DNA of 64,000 nt from Cannabis sativa. Taxonomy: Eukaryota > Streptophyta > Magnoliopsida > Rosales > Cannabaceae. This document shows, one piece after another, positions 34,247 through 46,315 of this stretch (positions are counted from its first letter, which is position 1; the number at the start of each line of letters is the position of its first letter). The notes beneath the pieces were generated by a model. That model had not been told where the DNA came from and did not search any database. It saw only the letters and a program-made list of their open reading frames with translations. The stretch is from NCBI RefSeq assembly GCF_029168945.1, contig NW_026870037.1, positions 1,550,001-1,614,000 of the forward strand, given 5' to 3'. The translations under genes were made by a program, and so were the position numbers.

Positions 34247-37200
34247 TTATCCCCCCGTTAATAGGATTTCGTCCCCGAAATCTAACCTGAATAGCTCTGG
34301 ATGTTGAGTCCTCATATCTGACTCCAACTCCCAGGTGGCTTCTTCCACCTTACTATTCCTCCAGAGCACCTTAACCAGTGCAATAGTCTTGTTCCGAAGA
34401 ACTTTTTCTTTTCTATCCAAAATCTGAACAGGTTGCTCTTCATAGGATAAGTCTGGTTGAAGTTCAAGGGCTTCATAACTCAAGACATGAGTCGGGTCTG
34501 ACACGTATTTCCTTAACATAGAAATGTGAAATACGTCATGAACAGCTGACAATGCTGGTGGTAAGGCTAGCCGATACGCTACCTGCCCGACCTTCTCAAG
34601 TATCTGAAATGGCCCAATGAACCTAGGGCTTAACTTACCCTTCTTCCCGAAGCGTCTAATACCCTTCATTGGTGAAACCCGCAGGAAAACATGTTCCCCT
34701 GCCTGAAATGTAACATCTCTGCGCTTCGGATCAGCATAACTTTTCTGCCTGCTTTGAGAAGCAAGCATCCGAGCCTTGATCTTATCAATAGCTTCATTGG
34801 TCCTCTGCACTAACTCAGGACCCAGGTACTTCCTTTCTCCTGTCTCGTCCCAATGAATAGGAGAACGACATTTTCTACCATATAACATCTCATAGGGAGC
34901 CATCCCTATTGTACTTTGGTAGCTGTTGTTGTAGGAGAATTCAATTAGAGGCAAGTACTTAACCCATGAACCCTCAAAGTCCATGACACAGGCTCGTAAT
35001 AGGTCTTCTAAAATCTGGATAGTTCTTTCTGACTGACCATCAGTCTGAGGGTGAAAGGCTGTACTAAACTTTAACTTGGTACCCATAGCCTTCTGGAGAC
35101 TCACCCAAAACTTCGATGTGAACTTTGGATCCCTGTCTGATACAATAGATTTAGGGGCTCCATGGAGACGAACTATCTCCTTCACATACAATTCAGCATA
35201 TTGATCCACTGAATATGTAACTTTCACTGGTAAGAAGTGAGCTGACTTTGTGAATCTGTCCACGATGACCCAAACAGAATCATACATCCCTGTGGTTCTA
35301 GGCAAACCAGTTACGAAGTCCATTGTGATGTCCTCCCACTTCCATTCTGGAAGGACTAAAGGCTGTAATAACCCTGCCGGCCTCTGATGTTCAGCCTTAA
35401 TCTGCTGGCAAGTTAAACATTTGGACACGTAGTCCACCACATCTCTTTTCATCCCATACCACCAGAAGTAGGGTTTCAAATCCTGATACATCTTGGTGGT
35501 TCCCGGATGCAACGAATAAGGTGTGGTGTGAGCTTCATCAAGTATCTCTTTCTTAAGCTCATCCACACTAGGAACACAAACTCGAACTTTATATAGTAAC
35601 ATTCCACTGTTCGAGACTGTAAAACCTTTAGGCCGACCAGCTATCACTTCATCTCGAACTTTAACTAGTTCGGGATCTTCCAGTTGTGCCTTTCTGATTC
35701 TCTCCAACAGATCAGATTGGAGTGTTAAATTATGTAGTTTCCCGACCACGAATTCAATTCCTGCACTAACCATTTCCGAGGCTAGCTGAGGAGCTATCAT
35801 AACCGTAGTACACACTTGACCGGGACCTTTTCTGCTCAGAGCGTCGGCCACAACATTGGCTTTCCCGGGGTGATACAGTATTTCACAATCGTAGTCCTTA
35901 ACCAACTCCAACCACCTTCTCTGCCTCATATTCAGATCTTTTTGGGTGAAAAAGTATTTAAGACTTTTATGATCCGTGTAAATCTCACACTTTTCACCGT
36001 AAAGATAATGTCGCCAAATCTTTAAAGCAAAAACCACAGCAGCGAGCTCTAAATCATGAGTTGGGTAACGCTGCTCATAATCCTTCAGTTGACGAGAGGC
36101 ATAAGCTATGACTCTGTCAGCTTGCATCAGAACGCATCCCAGACCCTGTCTGGATGCATCACAATACACAACAAATTTCTCTTGATCTGATGGCAAAGCT
36201 AACACCGGAGCTGTTATCAAACGCTGCTTCAACTCCTGAAAGCTTGATTCACACTTATCTGACCACACAAATCTCTGATTTTTCTTGGTCAATTCAGTTA
36301 GGGGCATAGAAAGTTTAGAAAATCCTTCGACGAAACGTCGATAATACCCTGCTAACCCGAGAAAACTTCGAATTTCTGTCACAGACTTGGGCCTCGGCCA
36401 ATTCTTCACTGATTCTATCTTGTTTGGATCAACCATAATTCCATTTTTCCCAACTATGTGACCCAAAAAGGACACCTCGGACAACCAGAATTCGCACTTT
36501 TTGAACTTGGCATACAGCTTGTGATCTCTAAGTCGCTGTAACACCATTCGGAGATGATGCTCGTGCTCCTCTTCTGACTGAGAGTACACAAGAATGTCAT
36601 CGATAAACACTATAACGCAGTTATCGAGGAAATCCTTGAATACCCTATTCATGAGATCCATAAAGGCCGCAGGAGCATTAGTCAATCCGAATGACATTAC
36701 CAGAAACTCATAGTGCCCATATCTGGTTCTAAAAGCAGTCTTCGGTATGTCCTCCTCCCGAATTCTGAGTTGATGATAACCAGACCGTAAATCAATCTTC
36801 GAAAACACTGTCTTTCCCTGAAGCTGATCGAACAGATCATCGATCCTAGGCAACGGGTACTTGTTCTTAATCGTCAGCTTGTTTAGTTCCCGATAATCAA
36901 TACACATTCTGAGGGAACCATCTTTCTTCTTTACAAAAAGAACCGGAGCTCCCCAGGGCGATACACTGGGTCGAATAAACCCAATATCAAGCATCCCCTG
37001 AAGTTGTAACTTAAGCTCCTTGAGTTCCGCTGGAGCCATTCTATATGGAGCTTTAGAAACAGGTTCGACTCCAGGTGCCAGATCAATTACGAAATCAATC
37101 TCTCGCTGTGGCGGCAATCCCGGCAATTCCTCGGGAAACACATCAAGAAAATCTTTCACCACCCGGACTATCTCAGGCCCAAATGTTTCAGGTCTGCTGG

Positions 37201-37780
37201 AGTCAAATACTACCGCTAGAAATCCTATACAACCATTGCATAGTAAATCCCTAGCTCTCAACACAGAAATAACTGGGATCCGAGACCCCTGAATCGATCC
37301 AACATAAACAAATGGATCTTCACCTTCCGGCTGAAAAATCACCATTTTACGTCTACAATCTATACTGGCCGAATACTTGGATAGAAAATCCATTCCCAGT
37401 ATAATATCAAACTCAGTTAATTTCAATTCTATAAGGTCAGTACTCAATTCCCTATCTTCGATCCTAATCGGCATAGACCTAATGCGCCTATTAGAGATAA
37501 CCAATTCCCCGCTAGGCATTAGGGTTCCAAACCCTCTTTCTAAAATGTCACAAGGTCTACCCAAAAGATCAATCACCCTTGTAGCCACATATGAACGTGT
37601 AGCTCCCGAGTCAAATAATACTGTAAATAACAAGTTGTTGACGGGAAGCTGACCTGTCACAACAGAAGGACTGGCTGCAGCATCAGCTTGGGTGATGGCA
37701 AACACACGAGCAGGAACCGGTTTCACCTCAACTTTTGGCTCCTCTTTCTTTTGCCTGGGGGCAATCTTTCTTGAAATGCC
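34247..37780 (-). CDS. Gypsy pol polyprotein: PR-RT-RH-INT-chromodomain
   Basis: One uninterrupted frame; the open frame reaches 38020, but protein-like sequence starts near 37770 ([17 protein letters not shown]). In order: aspartic protease with [11 protein letters not shown]; reverse transcriptase with [22 protein letters not shown] and the active site FIDDILVYS; RNase H with [12 protein letters not shown] and [11 protein letters not shown]; integrase with its HHCC zinc region ([22 protein letters not shown]) and the DDE core ([28 protein letters not shown]); then a C-terminal chromodomain-like ending ([19 protein letters not shown]), thought to steer integration to particular chromatin. 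It replicates and inserts the element. No ATG start of its own is expected; it is probably made as a gag-pol product, but here the junction is frameshifted. Confidence 0.93.
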   Translation of the reverse strand, partial: GISRKIAPRQKKEEPKVEVKPVPARVFAITQADAAASPSVVTGQLPVNNLLFTVLFDSGATRSYVATRVIDLLGRPCDILERGFGTLMPSGELVISNRRIRSMPIRIEDRELSTDLIELKLTEFDIILGMDFLSKYSASIDCRRKMVIFQPEGEDPFVYVGSIQGSRIPVISVLRARDLLCNGCIGFLAVVFDSSRPETFGPEIVRVVKDFLDVFPEELPGLPPQREIDFVIDLAPGVEPVSKAPYRMAPAELKELKLQLQGMLDIGFIRPSVSPWGAPVLFVKKKDGSLRMCIDYRELNKLTIKNKYPLPRIDDLFDQLQGKTVFSKIDLRSGYHQLRIREEDIPKTAFRTRYGHYEFLVMSFGLTNAPAAFMDLMNRVFKDFLDNCVIVFIDDILVYSQSEEEHEHHLRMVLQRLRDHKLYAKFKKCEFWLSEVSFLGHIVGKNGIMVDPNKIESVKNWPRPKSVTEIRSFLGLAGYYRRFVEGFSKLSMPLTELTKKNQRFVWSDKCESSFQELKQRLITAPVLALPSDQEKFVVYCDASRQGLGCVLMQADRVIAYASRQLKDYEQRYPTHDLELAAVVFALKIWRHYLYGEKCEIYTDHKSLKYFFTQKDLNMRQRRWLELVKDYDCEILYHPGKANVVADALSRKGPGQVCTTVMIAPQLASEMVSAGIEFVVGKLHNLTLQSDLLERIRKAQLEDPELVKVRDEVIAGRPKGFTVSNSGMLLYKVRVCVPSVDELKKEILDEAHTTPYSLHPGTTKMYQDLKPYFWWYGMKRDVVDYVSKCLTCQQIKAEHQRPAGLLQPLVLPEWKWEDITMDFVTGLPRTTGMYDSVWVIVDRFTKSAHFLPVKVTYSVDQYAELYVKEIVRLHGAPKSIVSDRDPKFTSKFWVSLQKAMGTKLKFSTAFHPQTDGQSERTIQILEDLLRACVMDFEGSWVKYLPLIEFSYNNSYQSTIGMAPYEMLYGRKCRSPIHWDETGERKYLGPELVQRTNEAIDKIKARMLASQSRQKSYADPKRRDVTFQAGEHVFLRVSPMKGIRRFGKKGKLSPRFIGPFQILEKVGQVAYRLALPPALSAVHDVFHISMLRKYVSDPTHVLSYEALELQPDLSYEEQPVQILDRKEKVLRNKTIALVKVLWRNSKVEEATWELESDMRTQHPELFRLDFGDEILLTGG

Positions 37781-38624
37781 CCACCATGCCACATAGAAAG
37801 CATGTCTTCCGGTTACACTCTCCCGGATGATGTTTCTTGCACCTTGGACACTCAGGATAAGAATAACCCTGTCGTCCTCCTCTGCCTTGGTTCCCACGGA
37901 ACCGCTTGCTTTGCCCCGAGCCACCAGAAGCTGGAACAACCTTTCTTTTCTGCTCAATGGTGGAGTCACCACCATCCCTACCATAAACAGGAGTAGGAAC
38001 AGTGGGGGTTCCACCAACACTCGGAGTCACCCGGGGCTCCTGAAGAAATTTTACTGCACCTTCGGCTCTCAAAGCCTTCTCAACCATATCTGCATACGTG
38101 GTTGCTTCGGTAGTGGTAATAACCAGATCATGCCGGATCTTTGCACTCAAACCCGCTAAATATTTTTCTTTCTTACTAAAGTCCGTGGGCACAATTCCTG
38201 CTGCCAATTTAGCCAACCGATCAAATTTCGTTGTATACTCAGTGACTGACATACCCTCAGTCTGAACTAGATCAGTGAACTCTTTCCGCTTTGCACTGCG
38301 GACCGCTTCATTGTAATACTTGGAGTTAAATAACTCCCTGAATTCTTCCCAAGTCATCAGCGTGACGTCCCGTGTGAGGGTTATCAATTCCCACCACACA
38401 AGGGCATCTTCCTGAAACTGGAAAGTGGCGCAGGTCACCCGATCATTTCCAACCACTCCCATAAAGTTGAGAATACGCTCAATCATCGAAAGCCATTGCT
38501 CGGCCTTCATCACATCAGGGCCTCCCAGAAACACTGGAGGTGCCTGTTTTCGAAATCTTTCGTACAACGGTTCCATACGGTTGCCAACAACAGGTTGTTC
38601 CCGCCGGCACCGCCGGAACTGCAA
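37728..38624 (-). pseudogene. Gypsy gag, main part with CCHC zinc knuckle
   Basis: Capsid-like retrotransposon gag: WLSMIERILNFMGV, FQFQEDALVWWE and WEEFRELFNSKYY are typical, followed by a basic linker and one zinc knuckle, [14 protein letters not shown]. It ends at a stop shortly after the knuckle, overlapping pol in another frame. The overlap lies at C- and A-runs (near 37755-37765), so a one-base length change there is the simplest cause. The N-terminal gag part is in a third frame (38515-38886). Confidence 0.85.
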
Positions 38625-38886
38625 CGGCCTGAACTTCTTGAGGAGGCACGGCAGGAGGACCCTGCTGCCTCAGCCTCTGAATCTCTTCATCTTGCTGACG
38701 AATTCTCTCTTGCATTTCAGCAAATCTTTGCTCCCAATCAGGAGGAGCTTGAGGTGGATTTACAGGGCGACCACCCTGAGCTCTACCACGGCCACGGCCG
38801 CGACCACGGGGATTTTGAGGATTCCCCTGACCGCCTCCGGCCTCAACCATGCCACCCTGGCTTCTTGTATTTCGCGGGGCGTCCAT
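38515..38886 (-). pseudogene. Gypsy gag N-terminal part, frameshifted
   Basis: It starts M-D-A-P-R-N-T-R-S-Q at 38886, about 280 bp from the 5' LTR. It includes an RGRGRGRG tract and a coiled-coil-like WEQRFAEMQERIRQQDEEIQ stretch, common at the N-terminus of Tekay-type gag. Similarity to gag stops near 38600, where the frame of 37728-38624 takes over. This indicates a one-base-class indel between the two parts. Confidence 0.8.
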
Positions 38887-39152
38887 TTAATAGGACTTAG
38901 CCTGCGAATCCATAAGGTAGGCAGGTTAGCCGGCGATCAAAATTAACACCGCTCTTAATAGCAAAAAGGCAACGCACTTTCTTTTCTTTTTAAAGAAATA
39001 TATTTAATTTAAATCTAATATGCTTCCTAACATGCTTTTACATCACACTTATTTAAAATACTAAACAAGTACGGGCTTACTGAACCGTGAACCGAGCTTT
39101 CTCTGATGAAGATTGTACATGTCATAGCAAGCTTCGGTAGACAAACCTGGCG

Positions 39153-39164
39153 GCTCTGATACCA
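39153..39164 (-). other. Primer-binding site of the Gypsy element
   Basis: Minus strand TGGTATCAGAGC, complementary to the 3' end of plant initiator tRNA-Met, four bases inside the 5' LTR. Confidence 0.9.
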
Positions 39165-39168
39165 AAAT

Positions 39169-41231
39169 TGTAACGCCCTAATGCTAAGGCACGCTACAGT
39201 GCTTTTTCAATTATTGTGCAAACTTTGCTAATCAAAGTAATTTCTCGAAAAACGTGTCAAATTAAAATTTTTGCTTTAAACATTAAACTTTATAAAATAA
39301 TATAATATTTACAAATCCCGGGATCCCGATTTCAAACTTTTGAAAATTTACTGTTTAAACTTTACATTCAAAATATACAAGTTCTGGGTCGCACAGCGAC
39401 TTTCAAAATACAATACCCAGATGTCCCGAGACCGAACACTCCAGGTCGCGCTGCTTGACATGTACAATCTCACCCGAGCTCAGGTTCACTCCTGTTCAGC
39501 TTTCGCCTTTCCTTTACCTACACATGGAAGCAGAAACTGTGAGTCGACAGACTCAGTAAGAAATGCATATAACATACCATATAATTTCCGACCTGTAAAT
39601 AGGCGCCCATACACCTATTTACAGAGCTTAACAGATGAGCATGAACGTTCAATACCAGGGTACGACCACTATACCACATACACAACGTACCTAGCTGTAC
39701 GAGTGTTGGTAGGGTTTACCTCGATCAGTGAGTAACACTGAGTAATGTACCACACACCTTAGCATTTTCCTATGCTTGTGTTGGTATCACCGTATCGTAC
39801 TCAAATCAACAACAATCACTGTACCAATACACTCTATAACTTAATTATACAAGTGTTGGTAGTGTTTAACATAACTCAAGCATGCATATATAAACACATA
39901 TACACACATTCAGATAATCACATCATACATTATACACGGTCCTTTTTTGTTTTCCGAATTCAAGTGTCTTTGGCCGACCTGAACGGAATTCACGTGCTAG
40001 ATGGATGCCCTAATCACAATAACGGTAACACAGATGAGTGACTCGCCAAATCACTTTTCGGGACTTAAAACTCGAAACTAAAAGTTTCCCTATCAATAAA
40101 CCTCATGGCAATACCCTATATAACCCAAAATTGGCTAAAACTAGGGTTCTGGAAAAACCCCCAACAGGCAGACCGGATCCAACCGGTATCCCGGTTCTGG
40201 GTCACCAACCTGGCCGACCGGTTGGTATAGACCACCCGAACCTAATTCCGGCTCATCTGCGAAACCCAAAAATTTATCCCCCTTGATTCAAATCAAGCCC
40301 AATCTTTACCAAACTCTCCAGTATACCTATACAAAGCATACACAATGATTTCCAGGCAGTAATTCACAGAACAAACCATCACAACCCAAGTTGCCATTAA
40401 TGAACAAAGCTTGAACTTTAAACCTAAATTTGCATAAAAACTATCTACAGCCATTAAAACCAGTAGCTAGGACTTAGAATCAACTCATCTAAACCCTAAA
40501 ATTCGAACCTTAAACTTACCTAAACCTAACAGCCACCATATCACAAATTCATTAATTCAAACTATCATAAACTTGAAAATTCACATACACAATGATTCTA
40601 GGGTTTACCTTGCTTTGATTCCTCTTGAATCCTTAGCTGAAAACACAACTTAAGCTCCCAAAATTCCTTGCCCCTTGCTGCCTTCGAAGAGAGAAAGAGA
40701 GAAGAGAGAGCTTCTCTTGATTTTCTTTGATTTTTTCCTTATTTTCCAAATGAAAAATGAGTTAATTACTTAACTCTTCCAAATTAGATGCTAGGTGTCA
40801 ACTATATGGGCAGCCACCACACTAACCTTAACCAAAAGACTAAAATGCCCCTAGACTTAAAACTAGGGTATTTCTAAAGCTAGGGGTAAAATGGTCAAAA
40901 TCCATAACCCCGCTCAATCCCGGTAATTTATTTTCTCTAAAATATTCCCCACTATAAAATAGGGTTCTAAAATTACCCATGTGATTAATCTAGCCATCCA
41001 TCGCATTTTCCGTTGTCGCCGAATAAAAATTACAAAAATAACATATTACACATATAAGCTAGATAATACCCCTAGAGTTTAATAAAATCTCCGAAATTGA
41101 GAAATTATAACTCTAATATTTATTTCTAAATATTGGGGTCCACATTAAAATTTAATTCACAAATAATAATAAAATAATAAAAATTAGTGCTAATTGCCTT
41201 TACTAATTCATAAACTAGAGCGGTCATTACA
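39169..41231 (-). repeat. 5' LTR of the Gypsy element
   Basis: 2063 bp, TGTAACGCC...CATTACA. Compared with the 3' LTR it shows isolated substitutions (for example at 39539 and 39725) plus dense mismatch clusters near 39938-39975, 40208-40255, 40320 and 40528. Confidence 0.95.
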
Positions 41232-41236
41232 GCGCG

Positions 41237-41525
41237 TGTGTGACACTCAAAACCTCATATTTTCGTTCAACTTCAAAAAATCATAACTAATTCATAAAAA
41301 ATCCAAATTAGGTTCTATAAAAGCCTAAATTTATTAATTTTTTGTCTACTTTCCAGAAAAAATAATTCCAGATCGAAATAAAAAATATTTCAGTAACATA
41401 TATTGCGATTTCTAAACTATCATCAAATAAGCACATAAACCACATGAAACCATCCAAATCAATGCAAAACGTCGTTTTAATTCATATTTCATGAAATAAA
41501 TCATTAACCTGGCTCTGATACTAGT
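41237..41525 (-). other. Copia element B leader next to its 5' LTR, with PBS
   Basis: On the minus strand CTAGTATCAGAGCC (41510-41523) is a PBS for initiator tRNA-Met with one mismatch, adjacent to the LTR. The rest is AT-rich leader that continued into 32173 before the Gypsy insertion. Confidence 0.8.
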
Positions 41526-43406
41526 TTTTGGATATATTTTACCAGGATCTAGATTTACTAACAAGTATGTTCCATTAACATCCTAATATGAATTGTAAAA
41601 TAATGAAATAAACACATATAAAGTTTAGGAAACCTTACATTGAGTGCAGCGGAATATAATGACTCATTCCGTTCAGATCTCTAGCCCTTGATTCCTTTTT
41701 GTAGCAGAGCATCACCAAGATCTGAACCTGGATCTCTTTCTCTCCTTCCTTTGATGTTGATTCTCCTTCTTCTTGGTTGATTTTCCACAGTCTTACACAC
41801 TATGATTGAGATACCACTTGATGTGTGTGGGCACTCACTCATTTACTCAAGGATTTTGAAATTTAGAGAAGAAAAGAAGAGAAGAGGTTTCGGCTATAGA
41901 GAATAGAAAGAGGCTCAAATTGCATCTGTCAAAGTTCACAAGGTTAAGTGTGAATGAGAGCCATCACTATCTATTTATAGGTAACCACTTAGGTTTAGGT
42001 TAGAATTATTTGGCATTAAAATAATGAAAAAATAAATGCTAAAATACACTAAGTGTGGCCGGCCATGGATTGTGGATTGGGCCCACTTTGCAATTTTGCC
42101 ATTTTGTCATTTTTCCATCCCAATTTCTCAAAAACCCCAATTTTCCAATTTAACCATTTAAATGCCAATTCTAATTATTTAATAACTAAAAATTAATTAT
42201 TAAATAATATTATCATTTAATATATTTATTAATTAGACATATAAAGTCTCTTAATTAATAAATAAACCTAGAATCTCTTTTCTTTACAATTTCGCCCTTG
42301 CTTAGTGAAAATTCATAAACTAGACATAGTCTAACTTTAGAATTATAATTGATTAATCAAAATCAATTAACTGAGTCTTACAAGCAGTATGACCTCAACT
42401 AGTATGGGGACCATGGGTTTATATATCCGAGCTTCCAATAAGCAGATCAAGAATTTATATCTTAAATTTACTGACTTATTAATTCTTCATTAAATCCACG
42501 CATAGAACTTAGAATTGCACTCTCAGTATATAGAACGCTCTACATGTTCCACGATATAGATACGTCATTAGTTATCCATTGTTATAATCCTAATTTAATC
42601 AATGCTCCTCTAATAGATGATCTACATTGAATAGGCACTAAGTTACCGTTACACCTTCAATGTATTTTATCCTTAAAACACTTAGCTCCGTATAAATGAT
42701 ATTTCAGCGAAGTGAAATGAGATCTCCACCATTTATCTCTATTTAGCCAAGCTCGAAGGATATCATCGTTTCACTTCTAATTTTCTATAGAAGTTATAGA
42801 TTCCATATTTATGTTAGCGCTCCCACTCAATTATACTATCATGTTCCCAAAATGTACGTATCACTCTGACCCAAAAGTAGGCTTAACTAACAAATCAAAG
42901 AACATGTATAATACTCTTGAGATCGAACCTAAACATATCAGGATTAAGATCATTTGATCTAGGATCAACGGGTGATATTGAATTGAATAGATATTATGGT
43001 AAATTTTAATATATCTAATCAAAGTTCAATATATGTCCCTTCCGATGTATACTCCATACATCCGATGCTGGTAAACTTTGCCAATGCCCTGGAGAGGACA
43101 TAACACTTATCCAAGGTGTAAGAATACCTATCGCTGATTATCATGTCAGTCTAAATCCAGTGAACTGACAAATAAGGGAATAAACTTTCGAACATATAAT
43201 TAAGATTATATTTCACTGTGCTGATAACACTGTAATAATTAACAAATTCATATGTTCTGGACTTAAATAGAATTCATACATTATATGTATATAATCATGA
43301 AATAAATCATGTGAACCATGCAACATAAAATATTATTTTTGATCTTTATTAATAAGTAAATCTGATTATATTGAAATGGGTTTTATTTAGGGCACAAAAC
43401 CCAACA
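41526..43406 (-). repeat. 5' LTR of Copia element B
   Basis: Pairs with 23302-25182, same length (1881 bp). The terminal TG at the left edge has mutated to TT. It ends CAAAACCCAACA, followed by the target copy GTTAA. Confidence 0.9.
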
Positions 43407-43506
43407 GTTAAAGCTCTAGCTCTTTGGGTGTGATGTTTGGGGAATCTATAAATTTATTGTCTAAATTTTTGGGGGCAGTTTTGTCCCATATTGCTCGCTA
43501 TCTTTA

Positions 43507-43611
43507 GTAGTTCATGATTTGACAAAACATGTCCTTCGGTTAGACGATGGGCTATCCAAGTTCAAGGAGGTTCCTGCACTGTTTGCGGATGTCTGCATCG
43601 TAAATTCATGA
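43507..43611 (+). pseudogene. Possible LINE RNase H C-terminal remnant
   Basis: One frame reads VVHDLTKHVLRLDDGLSKFK and EVPALFADVCIVNS then TGA. The pattern AH-x-LAKHAL-x-x-DG-x-x-E-VP resembles the tail of RNase H domains in plant LINEs. The upstream sequence is broken, and Copia element B inserted just to its left. Short, so only suggestive. Confidence 0.45.
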
Positions 43612-44391
43612 GTGATTTTAATCACTACGTTAAAAAAAATATACAAAATAATTAATTTTATTTATATTATTTTAATATTTTATAAATATATCTTATTCAA
43701 AACCAATGAATAGTATTAATAAGTGGCAAAGAGGTAATTAAAAAAAGTAGTATTTATTGTAGGCTAAAATTTGGCTAATGCTATCTTTTGTGCCAAATTT
43801 GGCACAATTTTTAGCTTGGGCCAAATTTGACACACATTTTATATCACCATTGGAGTTAACTGTTAGCAAAATGTTCTAAAAAATAGCAATACAGTATATT
43901 TATAGCTCTCCATTGTAGATGCTCTAACACTTTTCCACCCTTCAAAATTACATTGTCCTTAAGGTGATAAAAATAAAAAAAAATAAAAAAAAATAAAATC
44001 ACAAGAAAACATTCGAAATATAAAACTAATTCCAGGCCAACATTTATTTATTTTAAAAATTTAGCTTCAAGCCCAGGCCAAAATTCATAGGGCAAAGAGA
44101 GTTTCCATGTCAGTGATGATGCACCGCCCTTCTACTTTTCCTTTGTCTTCTTCTAGTTTTTTTTTTTTTTTTTTGAAAACAACAACCATTATCTTTGGAG
44201 TCGTGACCTCCATGGAATCTCAGCGAATTGAAGCTTCATTCACACTCTGAAATATTTGCAAAAATTAAACAAAAAGGATGTATATATATTTCTTCTGCAA
44301 ACCAGTGATTATGAAGACCAAGTCAACGTCCTTTTCTCCGATGGTCTTTTGCTATTCTGCAAGACCATGCTACCCTTCAACAGTGACTACT
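43612..44391. other. Non-coding stretch with MITE-like sequence
   Basis: No gene supported. 43760-43930 (GGCTAATGCTATCTTTTGTG ... AGATGCTCTAACAC) has the look of a MITE, but I could not define both ends. Confidence 0.4.
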
Positions 44392-44978
44392 TGTTGGGTT
44401 TTGTGCCCTAAATAAAACTTATTTCAATATAAGCAGATTTACTAATTAATAAAGATCAAAAATCGTTTTATGTTTCATGGTTCACATAATTTATTTCATG
44501 ATTATGTTTAATGTATAAATTCTATTAAGTTCATAACATATATATATATATTTGTTCATGATTATAGTGTTGTCAGCACAGTGGGATATAATTATGATTA
44601 TATGTTCAAAAGTTTAATTTCCATGATTTGTCAGGACACTAGATTTAGACTGACATGATAATCAACGATAAAGTACACTTACACCTTGGATAAGTGTTAT
44701 GTCATTTTTAGGACCTTGGCAAAGTTTACCAATATCGGATGTATGGAGCATACATTGGATTGGATCGATATTAAACTTGGACAAGATATCATAAACTTAC
44801 CGTTATATCTTTCTAAGTCAATATCACTGGTTGATCTTAAGTCTATAGATCTTAATCCTGAGATGGTTAGGTTCGTTCTTAATTGTATTATTTATGTTCT
44901 TGGAGTTGTTCGTTAAAGTCTGGTCGGCTGAACACTTACATCTTAGGAACATGATAGTATAATTGAGTGGGAGCGCTA
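44392..44978 (+). repeat. Truncated LTR of the Copia A/B family
   Basis: Starts TGTTGGGTTTTGTGCCC like the full LTRs and follows them through GAGTGGGAGCGCTA, where it stops abruptly at 44978. The remaining two thirds of the LTR are missing. Frames inside it are not genes. Confidence 0.88.
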
Positions 44979-45105
44979 ATTGAACTAAAGTTCTATTTTT
45001 TTTTTATTTCCATATCCAACAATAGCTACACAATTACATATTTATAGGCTTTCACACTCTTTACAAATTACTAATAAGCCTCTATAGCATTTTCATAGTC
45101 TAACA
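44979..45105 (+). repeat. Dispersed repeat shared with 19073-19195
   Basis: Begins exactly where the LTR fragment ends. See the partner copy for shared blocks. Origin unknown. Confidence 0.75.
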
Positions 45106-45399
45106 TCCCTCCAATAAATAAATGACATATGTTTTTATTTTTCCTGTCAATTAAGAGCATTTTTAATGGTAGCATCATTTAAGGATGATAAAAATATTTA
45201 CATCATCCAAAATATAAGGGTTGAGATGTAAAATGGCCCTAAATTTAGAAACTAAATTAATAAATGTCTATTTTTAAAAAAAAAAATTAAGAAAATGGCC
45301 AAATGTAATAAATTAGCTAATAAAAATTTTTAAAATATATTTACTACTGTTATCTGCATTTTCGTAAACATGACACGTGGACTTCAATCAAAAAAGGCT

Positions 45400-46315
45400 A
45401 AGGAGTCATTAGCCGGATCAACTTTCTCAATTGATGCTCTGGGAAGGTAAATGCATCAATTTCGCACGAAGGGGTTCCATGAAGAGGAGTTCCCTAACTA
45501 GCTACATGGAAGGTACCCGTGAAACAAAGTCTCCCTCACTTCCAGGAACCAACACCATGCACTATCGTGAAGAGTAGGGATTTTCCTAGAAAGGCCAAGA
45601 CATTTTGAGACTGCCTCAATCCCAGATACGCCTTCGGGTTGCGCGGGCTTTATCCACGCATGTTAGGCTACGAACCTAGTGACTAGACTTTTTCATGTAC
45701 GATGTCAGAGATTGTCATGACACACCATCGTGCAAAGCATACATGTCCTCGTGTACATGCCCAAACAATCCAATGGCTAGGGATAAGGGAAATTCAAATA
45801 AGAAAAGCCCTGAAGTGACACGCATCCAAGGCCCAGCCTATTTAATCAGTACGATTTGACACCCTTAAATGCCATATGGGAAAAATACCACCTGCTAATC
45901 CAACGGACAGATCTTGCCCCAACGAAGATCCATCTAAAGCAGCGTATACATGAAGCTGGCCTATAAATATCCCAAAAAAAGGACAACGGCGGGAGGACCT
46001 TCTTTTTCAGATGGAAGACCCATTCTCCATCATCCCAAGAAAACACATGTTTGTAACCCTTTTATTAACTCCAAAATATTCTTACTAAGCTTCCTCTTCT
46101 TCAGGAGGAACACGACGGGAAGGAGTCTTAGTCCATTGTATCTTTATTTGTATAAACAGTGATCGACCAAAGAGCCTAATAAAAGGACTCGTGGACTAAG
46201 GATAGTTAACGCCTGAACCACGTAAAAATCTCTTGTTTGTTATTTCACTATTTATTTCATTGTTACTTTCTTAAGATCTAAAAATATTTAGTTGTCAAAA
46301 AACTCAGTAAACATT
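45400..46315 (+). repeat. Probable LTR of a Tat-like Gypsy or LARD element
   Basis: A TATA-like CTATAAATATCCC at 45961, about 340 bp before a sequence ending CTCAGTAAACA. That is followed by TTTTGGTGCTTTTATTGAGA, which resembles the start of internal regions in large Gypsy derivatives. GTGGACTAAGG and CTGAACCACGTAAAAATCTC (46190-46230) are U5-like. No second LTR occurs in the window and the left boundary is not fixed, so this could be a truncated element. Confidence 0.45.

Larger units (their letters stand above)
32179..41231 (-). mobile_element. Complete Gypsy chromovirus (Tekay/Del-like) nested in Copia
   Basis: A 9053-bp element: 3' LTR 32179-34245, 5' LTR 39169-41231. GCGCG lies directly outside both ends (32174-32178 and 41232-41236), a clean 5-bp target duplication. 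The PBS is complementary to initiator tRNA-Met; a G-rich polypurine tract abuts the 3' LTR. Gag and pol are in the order protease-RT-RNase H-integrase and pol ends with a chromodomain, which with the RT style suggests the Tekay/Del lineage. Pol is one long open frame, but gag has a frame break and gag and pol are out of frame. A young, recently active-looking copy. Confidence 0.95.
23302..43406 (-). mobile_element. Copia-family retrotransposon (element B) with two nested insertions
   Basis: A minus-strand element bounded by two 1881-bp LTRs (3' LTR 23302-25182, 5' LTR 41526-43406). GTTAA occurs immediately outside both (23297-23301 and 43407-43411), a 5-bp target duplication that proves one insertion event. 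Without the nested 5S-bearing solo LTR (28497-28929) and Gypsy (32179-41231) it is about 10.6 kb. Its PBS (complement of initiator tRNA-Met, one mismatch) and polypurine tract are at the expected ends. Coding capacity is gone. Same family as element A at 1-5068. Confidence 0.92.

Noticed and set aside
38425..38946. 173- and 134-codon plus-strand ORFs opposite Gypsy gag
   Set aside because: Shadows of the GC-rich gag sequence.
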